NCBI GenBank assembly: GCA_017640725.1
Contig: JAEPQB010000004.1
Coordinates: 232,084-296,083, forward strand
Source of the DNA: Kordiimonadaceae bacterium
Lineage (GTDB): Bacteria; Pseudomonadota; Alphaproteobacteria; Sphingomonadales; Kordiimonadaceae
Direction: 5' to 3'
DNA: 64,000 bases
Every line of letters begins with the position of its first letter. Position 1 is the stretch's first letter. A program made the translations under genes and the position numbers. Shown here one piece after another: positions 43,263-51,311 of the stretch. A model generated the notes under the pieces. It saw only the letters and a list, made by a program, of their open reading frames with translations. It did not search any database and was not told the origin of the DNA.

Positions 43263-43278
43263 AGCGAAAAATGTGCCA
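43263..43278 (-). promoter_or_regulatory. Sigma-54 promoter of the flgI operon
   Basis: Minus strand TGGCAC-ATTTT-TCGCT: perfect -24 and a -12 with the invariant GC, about 60 bp before flgI. Confidence 0.72.
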
Positions 43279-43418
43279 AGTTTGGAAAGTTATTAAGCCT
43301 CTGTAAATACGAAAGAAAAACGGCTATTGGGGTGAGCGGACATCCGAAGGCGGGAATTATTTACCGGCGTAAGGCGGCAGGGCTTGCTCTGCCTTCAACA
43401 AGAGCATAAGTTGGGGTT

Positions 43419-43853
43419 ATGAAAATCACCGGACCAGGACAGATTCAATCTAGCTCGCTCAAAAAGACGAGTAAAAAGGGCGCTGCCGAAGGTGATGCCT
43501 TCACTCGAAATTTGGGTGGTGCGGAAGCTACTGAAGGGGCTCAGTCTGTTGGAGGTGCAGCACCTCTCGCGACCGTTGATGCTTTGCTGTCTCTTCAGGA
43601 AGTTCCTGATGCAACTGATGGCCGTTCAAAAGGTCTTGCCAGAGCCAACGAGATGCTGGACTTGCTGGAAGAAGTGCGAAAAGGCATCTTGCTTGGGGCG
43701 ATTAGCGGTCCAAAACTTCGGGTGCTTGCAGATCTGGCAAGAAATCAGCGGTTGAATAACGACGATTCATTGCAGGGTGATTCAAAGCTGAAAGAGATTT
43801 TGTCGGAAATCGAGCTACGCTCAGAAGTGGAACTGGCCAAGTTAGGCCTTTAG
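43419..43853 (+). CDS. fliX: Flagellar assembly regulator FliX
   Basis: A 144-aa protein of the FliX family, which in Caulobacter couples basal-body assembly to the sigma-54 activator FlbD. The N-terminus is polar (MKITGPGQIQSSSLKK), and the C-terminal half contains the family core: ATVDALLSLQEV, RANEMLDLLEEVRKGILLGAI and a final EILSEIELRSEVELAKL. It is divergent from flgI, as in Caulobacter, and dksA follows. Its presence predicts an FlbD-like activator elsewhere in the genome. Confidence 0.9.
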   Translation: MKITGPGQIQSSSLKKTSKKGAAEGDAFTRNLGGAEATEGAQSVGGAAPLATVDALLSLQEVPDATDGRSKGLARANEMLDLLEEVRKGILLGAISGPKLRVLADLARNQRLNNDDSLQGDSKLKEILSEIELRSEVELAKLGL

Positions 43854-44009
43854 TTTCAAGCCTTTATCCACTAATGCGGTTTTTCCATGGGCTTGCCAAA
43901 TTGTATCCCTACAATTCGACTTGTTTCACCGGTCATAAACCACTATAAAACGGCCAGCCTTTCGGGGGACCAGGGAGGCATTCGTAATGGCGTTTGTTAG
44001 GGAGTGACT

Positions 44010-44441
44010 ATGTCCGACGCAACTACGGCGATTAAGCTGCCAGACGGTTACATGCCTTCTTCTGAAGAAGAATTTATGAACCCCACGCAGCTGGAGTATT
44101 TCCGCCAAAAACTAATGGACTGGAAAAACGACATTTTGCGAGAGTCTGCGGAAACTCTGCACAACCTTCAAGAAGACAATTTGCGCGAACCAGATATTGC
44201 TGATCGTGCGTCCTCAGAGACAGATTGGTCTGTCGAGCTTCGGACGCGGGACCGTCAGCGTAAACTGGTGTCAAAAATTGACTCAGCGCTACGTCGGATT
44301 GAAGAGGGTGAGTACGGTTATTGCGAAGTGACTGGTGAGCCTATCAGCCTGCGCCGCCTTGATGCGCGGCCGATCGCAACTATGACCATTGAAGCGCAGG
44401 AAGCTCATGAGCGTGCGGAAAAAGTGCACCGCGACGACTGA
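44010..44441 (+). CDS. dksA: RNA polymerase-binding factor DksA
   Basis: A 143-aa protein that enters the RNA polymerase secondary channel and works with ppGpp. The N-terminal coiled coil has LEYFRQKLMDWKNDIL and ADRASSETDWSVELRTRDRQRKL, with the tip Asp/Ala region; the C-terminal globular part reads YGYCEVTGEPISLRRLDARPIATM. Only one of the four zinc-finger cysteines is kept, as in many alphaproteobacterial DksA proteins, so zinc binding is doubtful. ATG 44010 has GGGAG at 6 nt; a GTG two codons upstream is less suitable. Confidence 0.93.
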   Translation: MSDATTAIKLPDGYMPSSEEEFMNPTQLEYFRQKLMDWKNDILRESAETLHNLQEDNLREPDIADRASSETDWSVELRTRDRQRKLVSKIDSALRRIEEGEYGYCEVTGEPISLRRLDARPIATMTIEAQEAHERAEKVHRDD

Positions 44442-44466
44442 GCAGCGATAAAATGTTTACGAAAGA

Positions 44467-44490
44467 GGGGGCCGGTGGCTCCCTTTTTTT
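44467..44490 (+). terminator. Intrinsic terminator of dksA
   Basis: Stem GGGGGCC / GGCTCCC (one G-T pair) with loop GGT, followed by seven T. Confidence 0.85.
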
Positions 44491-44510
44491 ATTCAAAGTC
44501 AATGTTTGCC

Positions 44511-44549
44511 AAAAAAAGAGGCCGGCCCCAATTTGCTGGGTCGCCGGCC
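44511..44549 (-). terminator. Intrinsic terminator of the flgFGAH operon
   Basis: Stem GGCCGGC / GCCGGCC with an inner CCCA/TGGG pair; on the minus strand a TCTTTTTTT tail follows. It lies about 90 bp after the flgH stop. Confidence 0.82.
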
Positions 44550-44637
44550 ACTGCAAGATACCGCTTGCAGAATTCAAGTTGGCTTTTTTCGATAATTCGG
44601 TAAGTAGTTTCCTTAAGTAGACACCTCCTGATTTTGG

Positions 44638-45441
44638 TTAGAATGGGAACACGATGTCATACAGCTGGGTCCCATAACGTGGCTGTTGGACATCGGTGAT
44701 TTGACCTTTACCACCGTACGAAATTCTCGCTTCGGCGATTTGGGTATGAGCAATCGTGTTGGTCGAAGAAATATCTTCCGGCCTTACGATACCTGCGAGT
44801 AGGAGCTCGCGTTTTTCGAAGTTTACGCGAACTTCTTGGCGCCCTTGAATGACAAGGTTGCCGTTTGGAAGCACGTCGGTAACGATGGCAGCAACAGTCA
44901 TATTGATGGCTTCACTGCGGTTCACAGTTCCGCTTCCGTTATATGACGATGAGCCGTCCGCTGTTACCAGTGATTCTGGATTGAACGCATTGGCACCCCG
45001 TTGGCGCGCACCTGGGTTGGTCGCGGTGGTATCGGGGTTCACCCCAAACAGTGCACGAGGAATGCCTGCTTCAAGGCCCAAGAAATTGGACAATCCCGCA
45101 TCTTCGGTTGTATTGCGCGCTCTAGTCGTTGTGTTGCCAATTTGCGCATTGTCGGAAATTGCAATGTTGACTGTCAGAATGTCACCCACGGTATTGGCTC
45201 TTTGATCCTCAAAGAAAGCCCGCGCGCCAGTGCGCCATAGCGAATTGGCCTCATGTCTTTGCGGTTCATTGGACGGCATTGGCAAGCTAATGGAACGCTG
45301 CCTAAGCGGTGCTTTAACGTCCTTTATAGGCGTCATTTCCGGCGCTTTACCGATGTCGGAAACCCGGTCGATGCTGCCGCAGGCGGCGAGGCCCAGCAGC
45401 GCCGAACCGGTCATCAGAGATTTTATCAGTTTTGTGTGCAT
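44638..45441 (-). CDS. flgH: Flagellar L-ring lipoprotein FlgH
   Basis: A 267-aa outer-membrane L-ring subunit. The lipobox LLGLAAC is at residues 15-21 of the signal peptide. Conserved parts are SLWRTGARAFFEDQRANTVGDILTV, INMTVAAIVTDVLPNGNLVIQGRQEVRVN, ELLLAGIVRPEDIS and ISYGGKGQITDVQQPRYGTQLYDIVFPF at the C-terminus. It is the last gene of flgF-flgG-flgA-flgH, with a hairpin terminator downstream. Confidence 0.95.
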   Translation of the reverse strand: MHTKLIKSLMTGSALLGLAACGSIDRVSDIGKAPEMTPIKDVKAPLRQRSISLPMPSNEPQRHEANSLWRTGARAFFEDQRANTVGDILTVNIAISDNAQIGNTTTRARNTTEDAGLSNFLGLEAGIPRALFGVNPDTTATNPGARQRGANAFNPESLVTADGSSSYNGSGTVNRSEAINMTVAAIVTDVLPNGNLVIQGRQEVRVNFEKRELLLAGIVRPEDISSTNTIAHTQIAEARISYGGKGQITDVQQPRYGTQLYDIVFPF

Positions 45442-45478
45442 GGCACGTCTCCTGGTATGAGGTCAGCTACTGCTTGGT

Positions 45479-46450
45479 TCAACGCGAACCAAGGGCTAGG
45501 GTAGGGCCAGCCAATATTTCAACTTGGCCACTTCGGATGATTTTTGCGTCCACGGTTTGCCTGGACTTGGGGTTGAGCACACGAATGGTGTCTCCAATGC
45601 CACCATTTTCGAGCGCTTTTCCGGCGGCCGTTAAAATCATGGCTTTACTCCGCACCATCATGGTGACTGCATCACCTTTGGCGATTGCAATTGGTGCCAC
45701 AATGTCGGCTGTTGTGATTGGTTTGTCTGTCCGGGCTGGCCGCTTAACCGTCATGCCTACCAAGTCGGCACTATTCAAAACAGCACGTGCCGTCAGCCGC
45801 TTGGCAGGGAACTTCGTCCAAGTCAGGTCAGATAGTTTAATCACCTCACCCGGCATGACACTGCGATTGAAAACTGGAATTTCTCGCACTTCTTCTATCA
45901 CGCCAGACAAATTCAAGTTCACGGGCACATCGCTCCCCGACGGGACTTGCAGCACTGCAGAAAACCTGTCTTTACGGTCAGTGAGAGTGAAGCTGGCGAT
46001 TTTGATGTCGTCCAGTGTTGCACCAACCGGTACGGTGATTACGTCATTCCGGCCAAGCAAGCGGATTTCACTGTCCGGGTTTGCCCCGTCATCGATCGCC
46101 ATGTTCAGGAAGGTAATCGACAAATCAGATGTTTGGATACTATCAGACAGACGCATCAAGCTTATGCGTCGAAGATAATCGGGACGTTGCCAGTCAATTT
46201 CATACTTGGTGGCAATCCGGGTCAATTCACCAGCGGAAACGTATCTGGACTTTCCGGGTTGGGGAGCTTCCAAAACCGCGATTTCCGACTTATCCCCGGT
46301 TTCAGTGAACAAGTCCCCGAGACTAACTGTTTTGCCCTCAATCGCGATGTTTTCCTTCAGGTCTGCTGCGGTAACGCTGATTGGCAAAGCCAGGGTCAGC
46401 GCTACTGTTGCAGCAATATGAGTTAGTTTTCGCTTAGGATGCGATGCCAT
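45479..46450 (-). CDS. flgA: P-ring assembly chaperone FlgA
   Basis: A 323-aa periplasmic protein with a signal peptide (about 1-28; ALTLALPISVTAAD) and a C-terminal SAF-type FlgA domain: VFNRSVMPGEVIKLSDLTW, NSADLVGMTVKRPARTDKPITTADIV, and GDTIRVLNPKSRQTVDAKIIRSGQVEI. It is longer than the enterobacterial form (about 220 aa), with an extra N-terminal portion as in other Alphaproteobacteria. It helps FlgI polymerise into the P ring. Confidence 0.9.
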   Translation of the reverse strand: MASHPKRKLTHIAATVALTLALPISVTAADLKENIAIEGKTVSLGDLFTETGDKSEIAVLEAPQPGKSRYVSAGELTRIATKYEIDWQRPDYLRRISLMRLSDSIQTSDLSITFLNMAIDDGANPDSEIRLLGRNDVITVPVGATLDDIKIASFTLTDRKDRFSAVLQVPSGSDVPVNLNLSGVIEEVREIPVFNRSVMPGEVIKLSDLTWTKFPAKRLTARAVLNSADLVGMTVKRPARTDKPITTADIVAPIAIAKGDAVTMMVRSKAMILTAAGKALENGGIGDTIRVLNPKSRQTVDAKIIRSGQVEILAGPTLALGSR

Positions 46451-46462
46451 GATCAGCCCCTA

Positions 46463-47248
46463 TTAGCGAAGGTTATTGGCGGCTTGAAGCATCTCGTCCG
46501 CGGTTTGAATAACCTTGGAATTGAGCTCGTAAGCACGCTGTGCGGAAATCATCGCCGTAATTTCAGATACGGCATTCACGTTGGACTGTTCCAAGAAACC
46601 TTGGAGAACTGCTCCAAAACCATTTTGTGCAGCTACACCGAGTACTGGGGCACCTGAGGCTTGGCTTTCAAGGAACATGTTGCTGCCAATCGCTTCAAGA
46701 CCAACCTCATTCGGGAAAATAACGAGGTTCAGGCGACCAGCGTTGGCCGGCACTGTATTGCCTGCTTCAAGGAATTCGACATCGCCTTGTTCGTTGATGC
46801 TGACATCAGTGGCGGTTTGAGGGATTACGATGGCTGGCTGCACAACATAACCCTCTGAGGTCACCATTTGACCGGTTTGGTCAATTTGGAATGAGCCTGC
46901 CCTGGTATATGCTAGTTGACCATCCGGTAGCTGGATTTGGAAAAACCCACGACCATTCACTGCCAAATCAAAGGTGTTGCCAGTGTTCTGCAAGCTACCT
47001 TGGTCGGTGATCCGGTAAATACCTGCTGCGCGTACGCCGACGCCGACCTGAATACCACTCGGCACGACGGTGCCCGTGTCAGAGGAGTTAGCGCCAACCC
47101 GCTCAATATTTTGATAGAGTAGATCCTGGAACTCAGCGCGTTGGCGCTTAAATCCAGTTGTGTTCATGTTCGCAATGTTGTTGGAAACAACTTCGATATT
47201 GAGTTGCTGGGCCAACATACCTGTTGCTGCTGTACTTAGAGCTTTCAT
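46463..47248 (-). CDS. flgG: Distal rod protein FlgG
   Basis: A 261-aa rod subunit: MKALSTAATGMLAQQLNIEVVSNNIANMNTTGFK at the N-terminus and a C-terminal NVNAVSEITAMISAQRAYELNSKVIQTADEML, the standard axial-protein ends. The centre carries FQIQLPDGQLAYTRAGSF. No signal peptide, consistent with type III export. It lies between flgF and flgA with short spacers. Confidence 0.96.
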   Translation of the reverse strand: MKALSTAATGMLAQQLNIEVVSNNIANMNTTGFKRQRAEFQDLLYQNIERVGANSSDTGTVVPSGIQVGVGVRAAGIYRITDQGSLQNTGNTFDLAVNGRGFFQIQLPDGQLAYTRAGSFQIDQTGQMVTSEGYVVQPAIVIPQTATDVSINEQGDVEFLEAGNTVPANAGRLNLVIFPNEVGLEAIGSNMFLESQASGAPVLGVAAQNGFGAVLQGFLEQSNVNAVSEITAMISAQRAYELNSKVIQTADEMLQAANNLR

Positions 47249-47275
47249 GGTTCCATCCTTTGCATCATTGCCGCA

Positions 47276-48022
47276 CTAGGTCACACGACCAAGGCGTTTG
47301 AGTGCATCTTCACGCATGTCCTCGTAACCGGAAGACTGGCGGCTGGCGTTCTGGTAGGCGCGCATCACGTCAATCATTTCCGTCATGGATTCGATGGCAT
47401 TCACGTTTGAGTTTTCGTAGGCTTTTGACCGGACAGAGACATCGGTCATGTCATCCGCTTCGGTCGGGGCCTGGGTGGTTTCGTAAAGTGAAGTTCCCCG
47501 ACGTTTCATGTCTTGCTCATTGGCAAATTTGGCAAGACCGAGTTTGGCCTTCTCCCCGTTGCTGGTGGAGATTGTGCCGTCGTCTGCGATGCTGACATCA
47601 ACTTCATCATCATCGAACTGGATGTCTTGACCACTGTCATCAAGAACCCGCTCGCCACTCAAGAGGGTGAGGTAGCGGTCTGAGTTGATGGTCATTCTTC
47701 CATTTCGAGTGTAGAGAGTTTCACCGTCACTGCCGGTGACCGACAGATAGGCGCGCCCATTGATGAAAACATCCAAGGGGTTATTGGTTGGAACCATTGT
47801 GCCTGAATTCAAGCTACGAAGAACGCCATGATCCATAACATATGAGATCTTGCCACCACTGGTGGCTGCGGCGCCTGGTGCGTCGACCAGATGTTGCCTA
47901 AATACGACTTTTTCTTTGCTAAAGGCTGTTGTCGACATGTTTGCTATATTATGTGCAACAACATCCATGCGCCTTTTCAGCGCCGCTTTATGTGCCAACC
48001 CGACAAATAGTGCGGTATCCAT
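47276..48022 (-). CDS. flgF: Proximal rod protein FlgF
   Basis: A 248-aa rod subunit. MDTALFVGLAHKAALKRRMDVVAHNIANM is the N-terminal axial motif; the centre has VFINGRAYLSV and LYTRNGRMTINSDRYL; the C-terminus has NVNAIESMTEMIDVMRAYQNASR. ATG 48022 follows AGGAGA at 6 nt; a longer frame from 48079 has no such site. It heads flgF-flgG-flgA-flgH, with a sigma-54 promoter about 65 bp upstream. Confidence 0.93.
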   Translation of the reverse strand: MDTALFVGLAHKAALKRRMDVVAHNIANMSTTAFSKEKVVFRQHLVDAPGAAATSGGKISYVMDHGVLRSLNSGTMVPTNNPLDVFINGRAYLSVTGSDGETLYTRNGRMTINSDRYLTLLSGERVLDDSGQDIQFDDDEVDVSIADDGTISTSNGEKAKLGLAKFANEQDMKRRGTSLYETTQAPTEADDMTDVSVRSKAYENSNVNAIESMTEMIDVMRAYQNASRQSSGYEDMREDALKRLGRVT

Positions 48023-48084
48023 TATCTTTCTCCTGCGATTTGCAGACCACCCGTTTTTGCACGGGTTTTGTTGCCTCATCTATC

Positions 48085-48100
48085 AGCAGGAACCGTGCCA
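48085..48100 (-). promoter_or_regulatory. Sigma-54 promoter of flgFGAH
   Basis: Minus strand TGGCAC-GGTTC-CTGCT; perfect -24, -12 with GC kept, about 65 bp before flgF. Confidence 0.75.
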
Positions 48101-48247
48101 ATCGTGAAAAGTTATAAAAAACAAACGGTTATTGTTTTTTCAGCGGTGGTGGACCGAACAAGGTGACAAGATATGCCGTGTTATTTCTGCCGGGATGGGC
48201 AAGAAAAGCACCAGATCCTCTATGGCCTAATTATTGCTAGGAAAATT

Positions 48248-48284
48248 ATGGTTAACTGATAAAGTTTCACTGCTTGTTAACCAT
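48248..48284. promoter_or_regulatory. ATGGTTAAC inverted repeat upstream of fliL
   Basis: ATGGTTAAC (48248-48256) and GTTAACCAT (48276-48284), 9 bp each, perfect, 19-bp spacer. TTAACCAT is a CtrA-type half-site in Caulobacter, and fliL-fliM is a class II flagellar operon there. Binding by CtrA is inference. Confidence 0.5.
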
Positions 48285-48399
48285 ATTGACGATATACAAG
48301 TGAAACGGTGGATATTGGGACAGTTGTGTCTGGGCAAAAGCTATTTCCAAAGCAGGTTTTGGTGGGCTCAGCAGGATGTTCCAAAGAGGACTAGATTTT

Positions 48400-48975
48400 A
48401 TGTCTGATAATCTTGAGGAAACCCTGGGCGAAGCAGAACTCGTTGAGGGGCTTGAGAAAAAACGATTTAGCGGCAAAACACTGGTTGTCCTAGGTGGCGG
48501 AGCGGTGGTTGCCCTGCTGGTGATTATCGGTGTTATGAGCCTGTTTGGCGGCGAAGATGAAGTTGATCCCGGTGCGGATCCTGAATTGGACCGCCTGGCG
48601 GAAGAAGCAGCAGAACGGCGTGACCAAGCTGCTCAACTCGAACAGGATCGATCCAATGAAGAGTTGGAACTGCTCTTTGTTGAGCTTGAGGAGCAGCGAT
48701 TCAATTTGAACACCGGCGGGCAGGGAACAAGTTTCCTTAGCGCTAAAATCATCCTTGAGGTGGACCGAGAGAGTTATCGGGCAGACCTAGAAGCAAAGAT
48801 GCCGCGCATCCTTGACGAATTTAATACCTATATGCGTGAACTTCGACCGGAAGACCTGGATGGGTCAGCTGGAATTTTCCGGCTCAAAGAAGAGTTGCTG
48901 ATGCGTATCAACCAAGCGGTTGCACCAACGCGCGTCAAAGACGTTCTGTTCCAGCAGTTCCTGGTGCAAGGATAA
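48400..48975 (+). CDS. fliL: Flagellar basal body-associated protein FliL
   Basis: A 191-aa inner-membrane protein: acidic cytosolic start, one membrane helix (TLVVLGGGAVVALLVIIGVM, about 29-48), then a periplasmic coiled stretch rich in Glu/Arg and the FliL domain (FLSAKIILEVDRESYRADLEAK, RVKDVLFQQFLVQG). It surrounds and supports stator units. ATG 48400 has GAGGA at 9 nt; an upstream ATG at 48376 is less well placed. It starts the motor operon, 3 nt before fliM. Confidence 0.93.
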   Translation: MSDNLEETLGEAELVEGLEKKRFSGKTLVVLGGGAVVALLVIIGVMSLFGGEDEVDPGADPELDRLAEEAAERRDQAAQLEQDRSNEELELLFVELEEQRFNLNTGGQGTSFLSAKIILEVDRESYRADLEAKMPRILDEFNTYMRELRPEDLDGSAGIFRLKEELLMRINQAVAPTRVKDVLFQQFLVQG

Positions 48976-48978
48976 GAT

Positions 48979-50151
48979 ATGGCTGACGAAAACGAACCAG
49001 TTGACGAAGAAGCCATGATGGCCGAATGGGAGGCCATGGCCGCTGAAGGCGAGGAAGACGCTGAAAAATCGGGCGATGACAATGAGCAGATGGCTGCCGA
49101 GTGGGAGGCCATGGCTGATTCTGACGGCGGTGAAGCAGCAGAAGATGACGAAGATGGCCCATCCTCCGGCAGGGTTCTGGACCAAGATGAAATTGACAGC
49201 CTTCTAGGCTTTGACGGCGATGCCGATGCCGGTGAGATGACGGGCATCCATGCCCTGATCAATAGCGCCCTGGTTTCATACGAGCGTTTGCCAATGCTCG
49301 ACATCATTTTCGACCGTATGGTGCGAATGATGTCGACGTCCCTACGTAACTTTACCTCCGACAATATCGAAGTGTCGTTGGACAACATTACCTCTGTCAG
49401 ATTCGGCGATTATCTTAATTCTATCCCACTGCCGGCGATGCTTGGCGTATTCCGCGCAGAAGAATGGGATAACTATGGCCTCATGACCATCGACTCCAGT
49501 CTGATCTACTCGATTGTGGATGTTCTGCTGGGTGGGCGCCGTGGTACCGCGGCCATGAGAATTGAAGGCCGTCCTTATACGACAATCGAACAAACACTCG
49601 TTGAGCGCATGATTTCTGTTGTGCTTAAGGATATGTGCGGTGCATTCGAACCGCTTTCTCCTGTAAACTTCACTTTTGACCGTTTGGAGACTAATCCTAG
49701 GTTTGCAACCATTGCTCGCCCGCCAAACGCGGCTGTGTTGATCAAACTTCGGGTGGATATGGAAGACCGGGGTGGTCGTTTGGAAGTTTTGTTCCCATAC
49801 GCCACCCTCGAGCCGGTACGCGAACTCTTGCTGCAACGCTTTATGGGTGAGAAGTTTGGCCGTGATACAATCTGGGAAACTCACCTGGCCACAGAGCTTT
49901 GGCGCGCTGATGTCGATTTAAACGCCATCATGGACGAAGTGAGCATGTCATTGGGCGACGTTATGAACTTTGAGGTCGGGCAGACCATTCTGTTCAACAA
50001 AACCCCCAATGACGAGGTGATCCTGAAGTGCGGCGACGTACCGATGGTTAGCGGTGCGATTGGACGGGCTGGCCAGCACGTTGCGGTTATGGTTCGACAT
50101 ACCGCTGACAGATTGGTGCTCGAAGATGAAAACGGCATGGGGATGAATTGA
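48979..50151 (+). CDS. fliM: Flagellar motor switch protein FliM
   Basis: A 390-aa C-ring protein. The CheY-binding motif, normally at the very N-terminus, is LDQDEIDSLLGF at residues 68-79, preceded by an acidic extension of about 65 residues with two copies of AEWEAMA (15-21, 40-46). The middle domain has MLDIIFDRMVRMMSTSLRN and LFVVxx-type strands, the C-terminal SpoA-like domain VGQTILFNKTPNDEVILKCGDVPM. It sets rotation direction. It is followed with 1-nt overlap by the DUF6468 gene. Confidence 0.95.
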   Translation: MADENEPVDEEAMMAEWEAMAAEGEEDAEKSGDDNEQMAAEWEAMADSDGGEAAEDDEDGPSSGRVLDQDEIDSLLGFDGDADAGEMTGIHALINSALVSYERLPMLDIIFDRMVRMMSTSLRNFTSDNIEVSLDNITSVRFGDYLNSIPLPAMLGVFRAEEWDNYGLMTIDSSLIYSIVDVLLGGRRGTAAMRIEGRPYTTIEQTLVERMISVVLKDMCGAFEPLSPVNFTFDRLETNPRFATIARPPNAAVLIKLRVDMEDRGGRLEVLFPYATLEPVRELLLQRFMGEKFGRDTIWETHLATELWRADVDLNAIMDEVSMSLGDVMNFEVGQTILFNKTPNDEVILKCGDVPMVSGAIGRAGQHVAVMVRHTADRLVLEDENGMGMN

Positions 50152-50576
50152 TGGACGCATTTTATTCATTACTTGTCGATGGGCTGCTGGCGCTTCTTTT
50201 AATCACGGTAATTATCGTGTGTTCGTTTGTTTATCGCCGGTTGGGTACAATTAAAGAAGGGCAGGCCGAACTCCGGCTCCTCGTTGACCAGTTAAATCAC
50301 GCTGTTGTTGAGGCTCAACGAAGTGTTGCGAACCTCAAGCAGTCTGCTTCGGAAGTAGAGGGCAGATTGCAGGTGGAAACCCGCAAGGCGAGCGTGTTGG
50401 CCGATGAGCTTGGTTTGATAACTGAGGCCGGCAACAATTTAGCAGATCGAATTGAGCGCGGACTGACGGGCGCACGCGGACAAAGCAGTGAACCATTTGC
50501 TGAAACCGGCACTGAACAGTCCCAAGACAAAAAACAGCAAAAAGAAATTCTGTCAGCGCTTCGAGAAGCGCGATAG
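50151..50576 (+). CDS. DUF6468 protein, flagellar-linked
   Basis: A 141-aa protein with one N-terminal membrane helix (LLVDGLLALLLITVIIVCSFVY, about 7-28) and a helical cytosolic part (ELRLLVDQLNHAVVEAQRSVANLKQSASEVEGRL). DUF6468 genes are typically next to fliM in Alphaproteobacteria, but their function is not established. The ATG shares the A of the fliM stop (TGATG). The last 30 residues are Gln/Lys/Ser-rich. Confidence 0.75.
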   Translation: MDAFYSLLVDGLLALLLITVIIVCSFVYRRLGTIKEGQAELRLLVDQLNHAVVEAQRSVANLKQSASEVEGRLQVETRKASVLADELGLITEAGNNLADRIERGLTGARGQSSEPFAETGTEQSQDKKQQKEILSALREAR

Positions 50577-50609
50577 CGAAAAAAGCACTTGTACGAAAAG
50601 GAAAACGAA

Positions 50610-51278
50610 ATGAGTGCCAATGTAATGACCCGATTTAGACTATTCCCGATGCTTGTCATGGTGGCAGTCATTGCGCTCGGATTACGGGCATTTGATCTGT
50701 ATACGGGCCTTGAGCTTTTGAATGCGCCGGTTCAAGCACAAGATCAGGATACGGATAGCGAAGGTGCAGACACTGAAGAAGGTCAGGAAGCTGACGCAGT
50801 TCAACAGCCGGCGCCGGCGGCATCGCGGCCTCCAATTGTTGTTGGGTTACCGGACGACGAAGAAATGGAGTTGATCACTCAATTGCGCCAGCGCCGCGAG
50901 GCATTGGAGGCGCGGGCCACAGAGCTGGATTTGCAGGAGCAATTGCTGTCGAGCACAGAAAAACGCATCAATGACAAGATCGCCCAGTTGGGTGTGTTGG
51001 AAGACAGGATTAAGAGTCATTTGCGATTATTTGAAGAAAAAGAAACCGAGCAATTACAAAGCATTGTCAGCATTTATGAAACTATGAAGCCAAAAGAGGC
51101 TGCGCCACGTTTTGAGGCTTTGTCATTGCAAACCCAACTTGACTTGGTGCAACTGATGAACCCGCGCAAAGTCGCAGCGCTGATGGAGAAAATGACTCCT
51201 CAAAAAGCGTCTGTTTTGACGACAGAATTGGCGACCAAAGCGCAACCGCCAAGCATTACGGATGTGCAGTCCAACTAA
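50610..51278 (+). CDS. motE: MotE-like stator chaperone
   Basis: A 222-aa protein: N-terminal signal or anchor helix (LFPMLVMVAVIALGLRAFDLYTG), an acidic low-complexity linker, a coiled coil (TQLRQRREALEARATELDLQEQL), and a MgtE-N-like end (IYETMKPKEAAPRFEAL, LMNPRKVAALMEKMTPQKASVLTTEL). This is the layout of MotE, a periplasmic chaperone of the motility protein MotC in Rhizobiales. ATG 50610 has AAGGA at 7 nt. It is placed between DUF6468 and cheZ in the motor operon. Confidence 0.75.
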   Translation: MSANVMTRFRLFPMLVMVAVIALGLRAFDLYTGLELLNAPVQAQDQDTDSEGADTEEGQEADAVQQPAPAASRPPIVVGLPDDEEMELITQLRQRREALEARATELDLQEQLLSSTEKRINDKIAQLGVLEDRIKSHLRLFEEKETEQLQSIVSIYETMKPKEAAPRFEALSLQTQLDLVQLMNPRKVAALMEKMTPQKASVLTTELATKAQPPSITDVQSN

Positions 51279-51311
51279 GAAATCCTAGCCGCGACAATAA
51301 AGGAGCAGGCC

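Larger units (their letters stand above)
48023..48399. promoter_or_regulatory. Divergent control region flgF / fliL
   Basis: A 377-bp gene-free stretch. It holds the flgF sigma-54 promoter (48085-48100), two TGCCG motifs 75-90 bp upstream of it (48174-48178, 48189-48194), and a long inverted repeat of ATGGTTAAC (48248-48284) closer to fliL. Confidence 0.65.

Noticed and set aside
43340..43418. Sigma-54 promoter for fliX
   Set aside because: Only a weak GG-N10-GC spacing is present; the hexamers do not match, so it was not listed.
45432..46178. 248-aa plus-strand frame
   Set aside because: It is antisense to flgA, which is confirmed by operon context.
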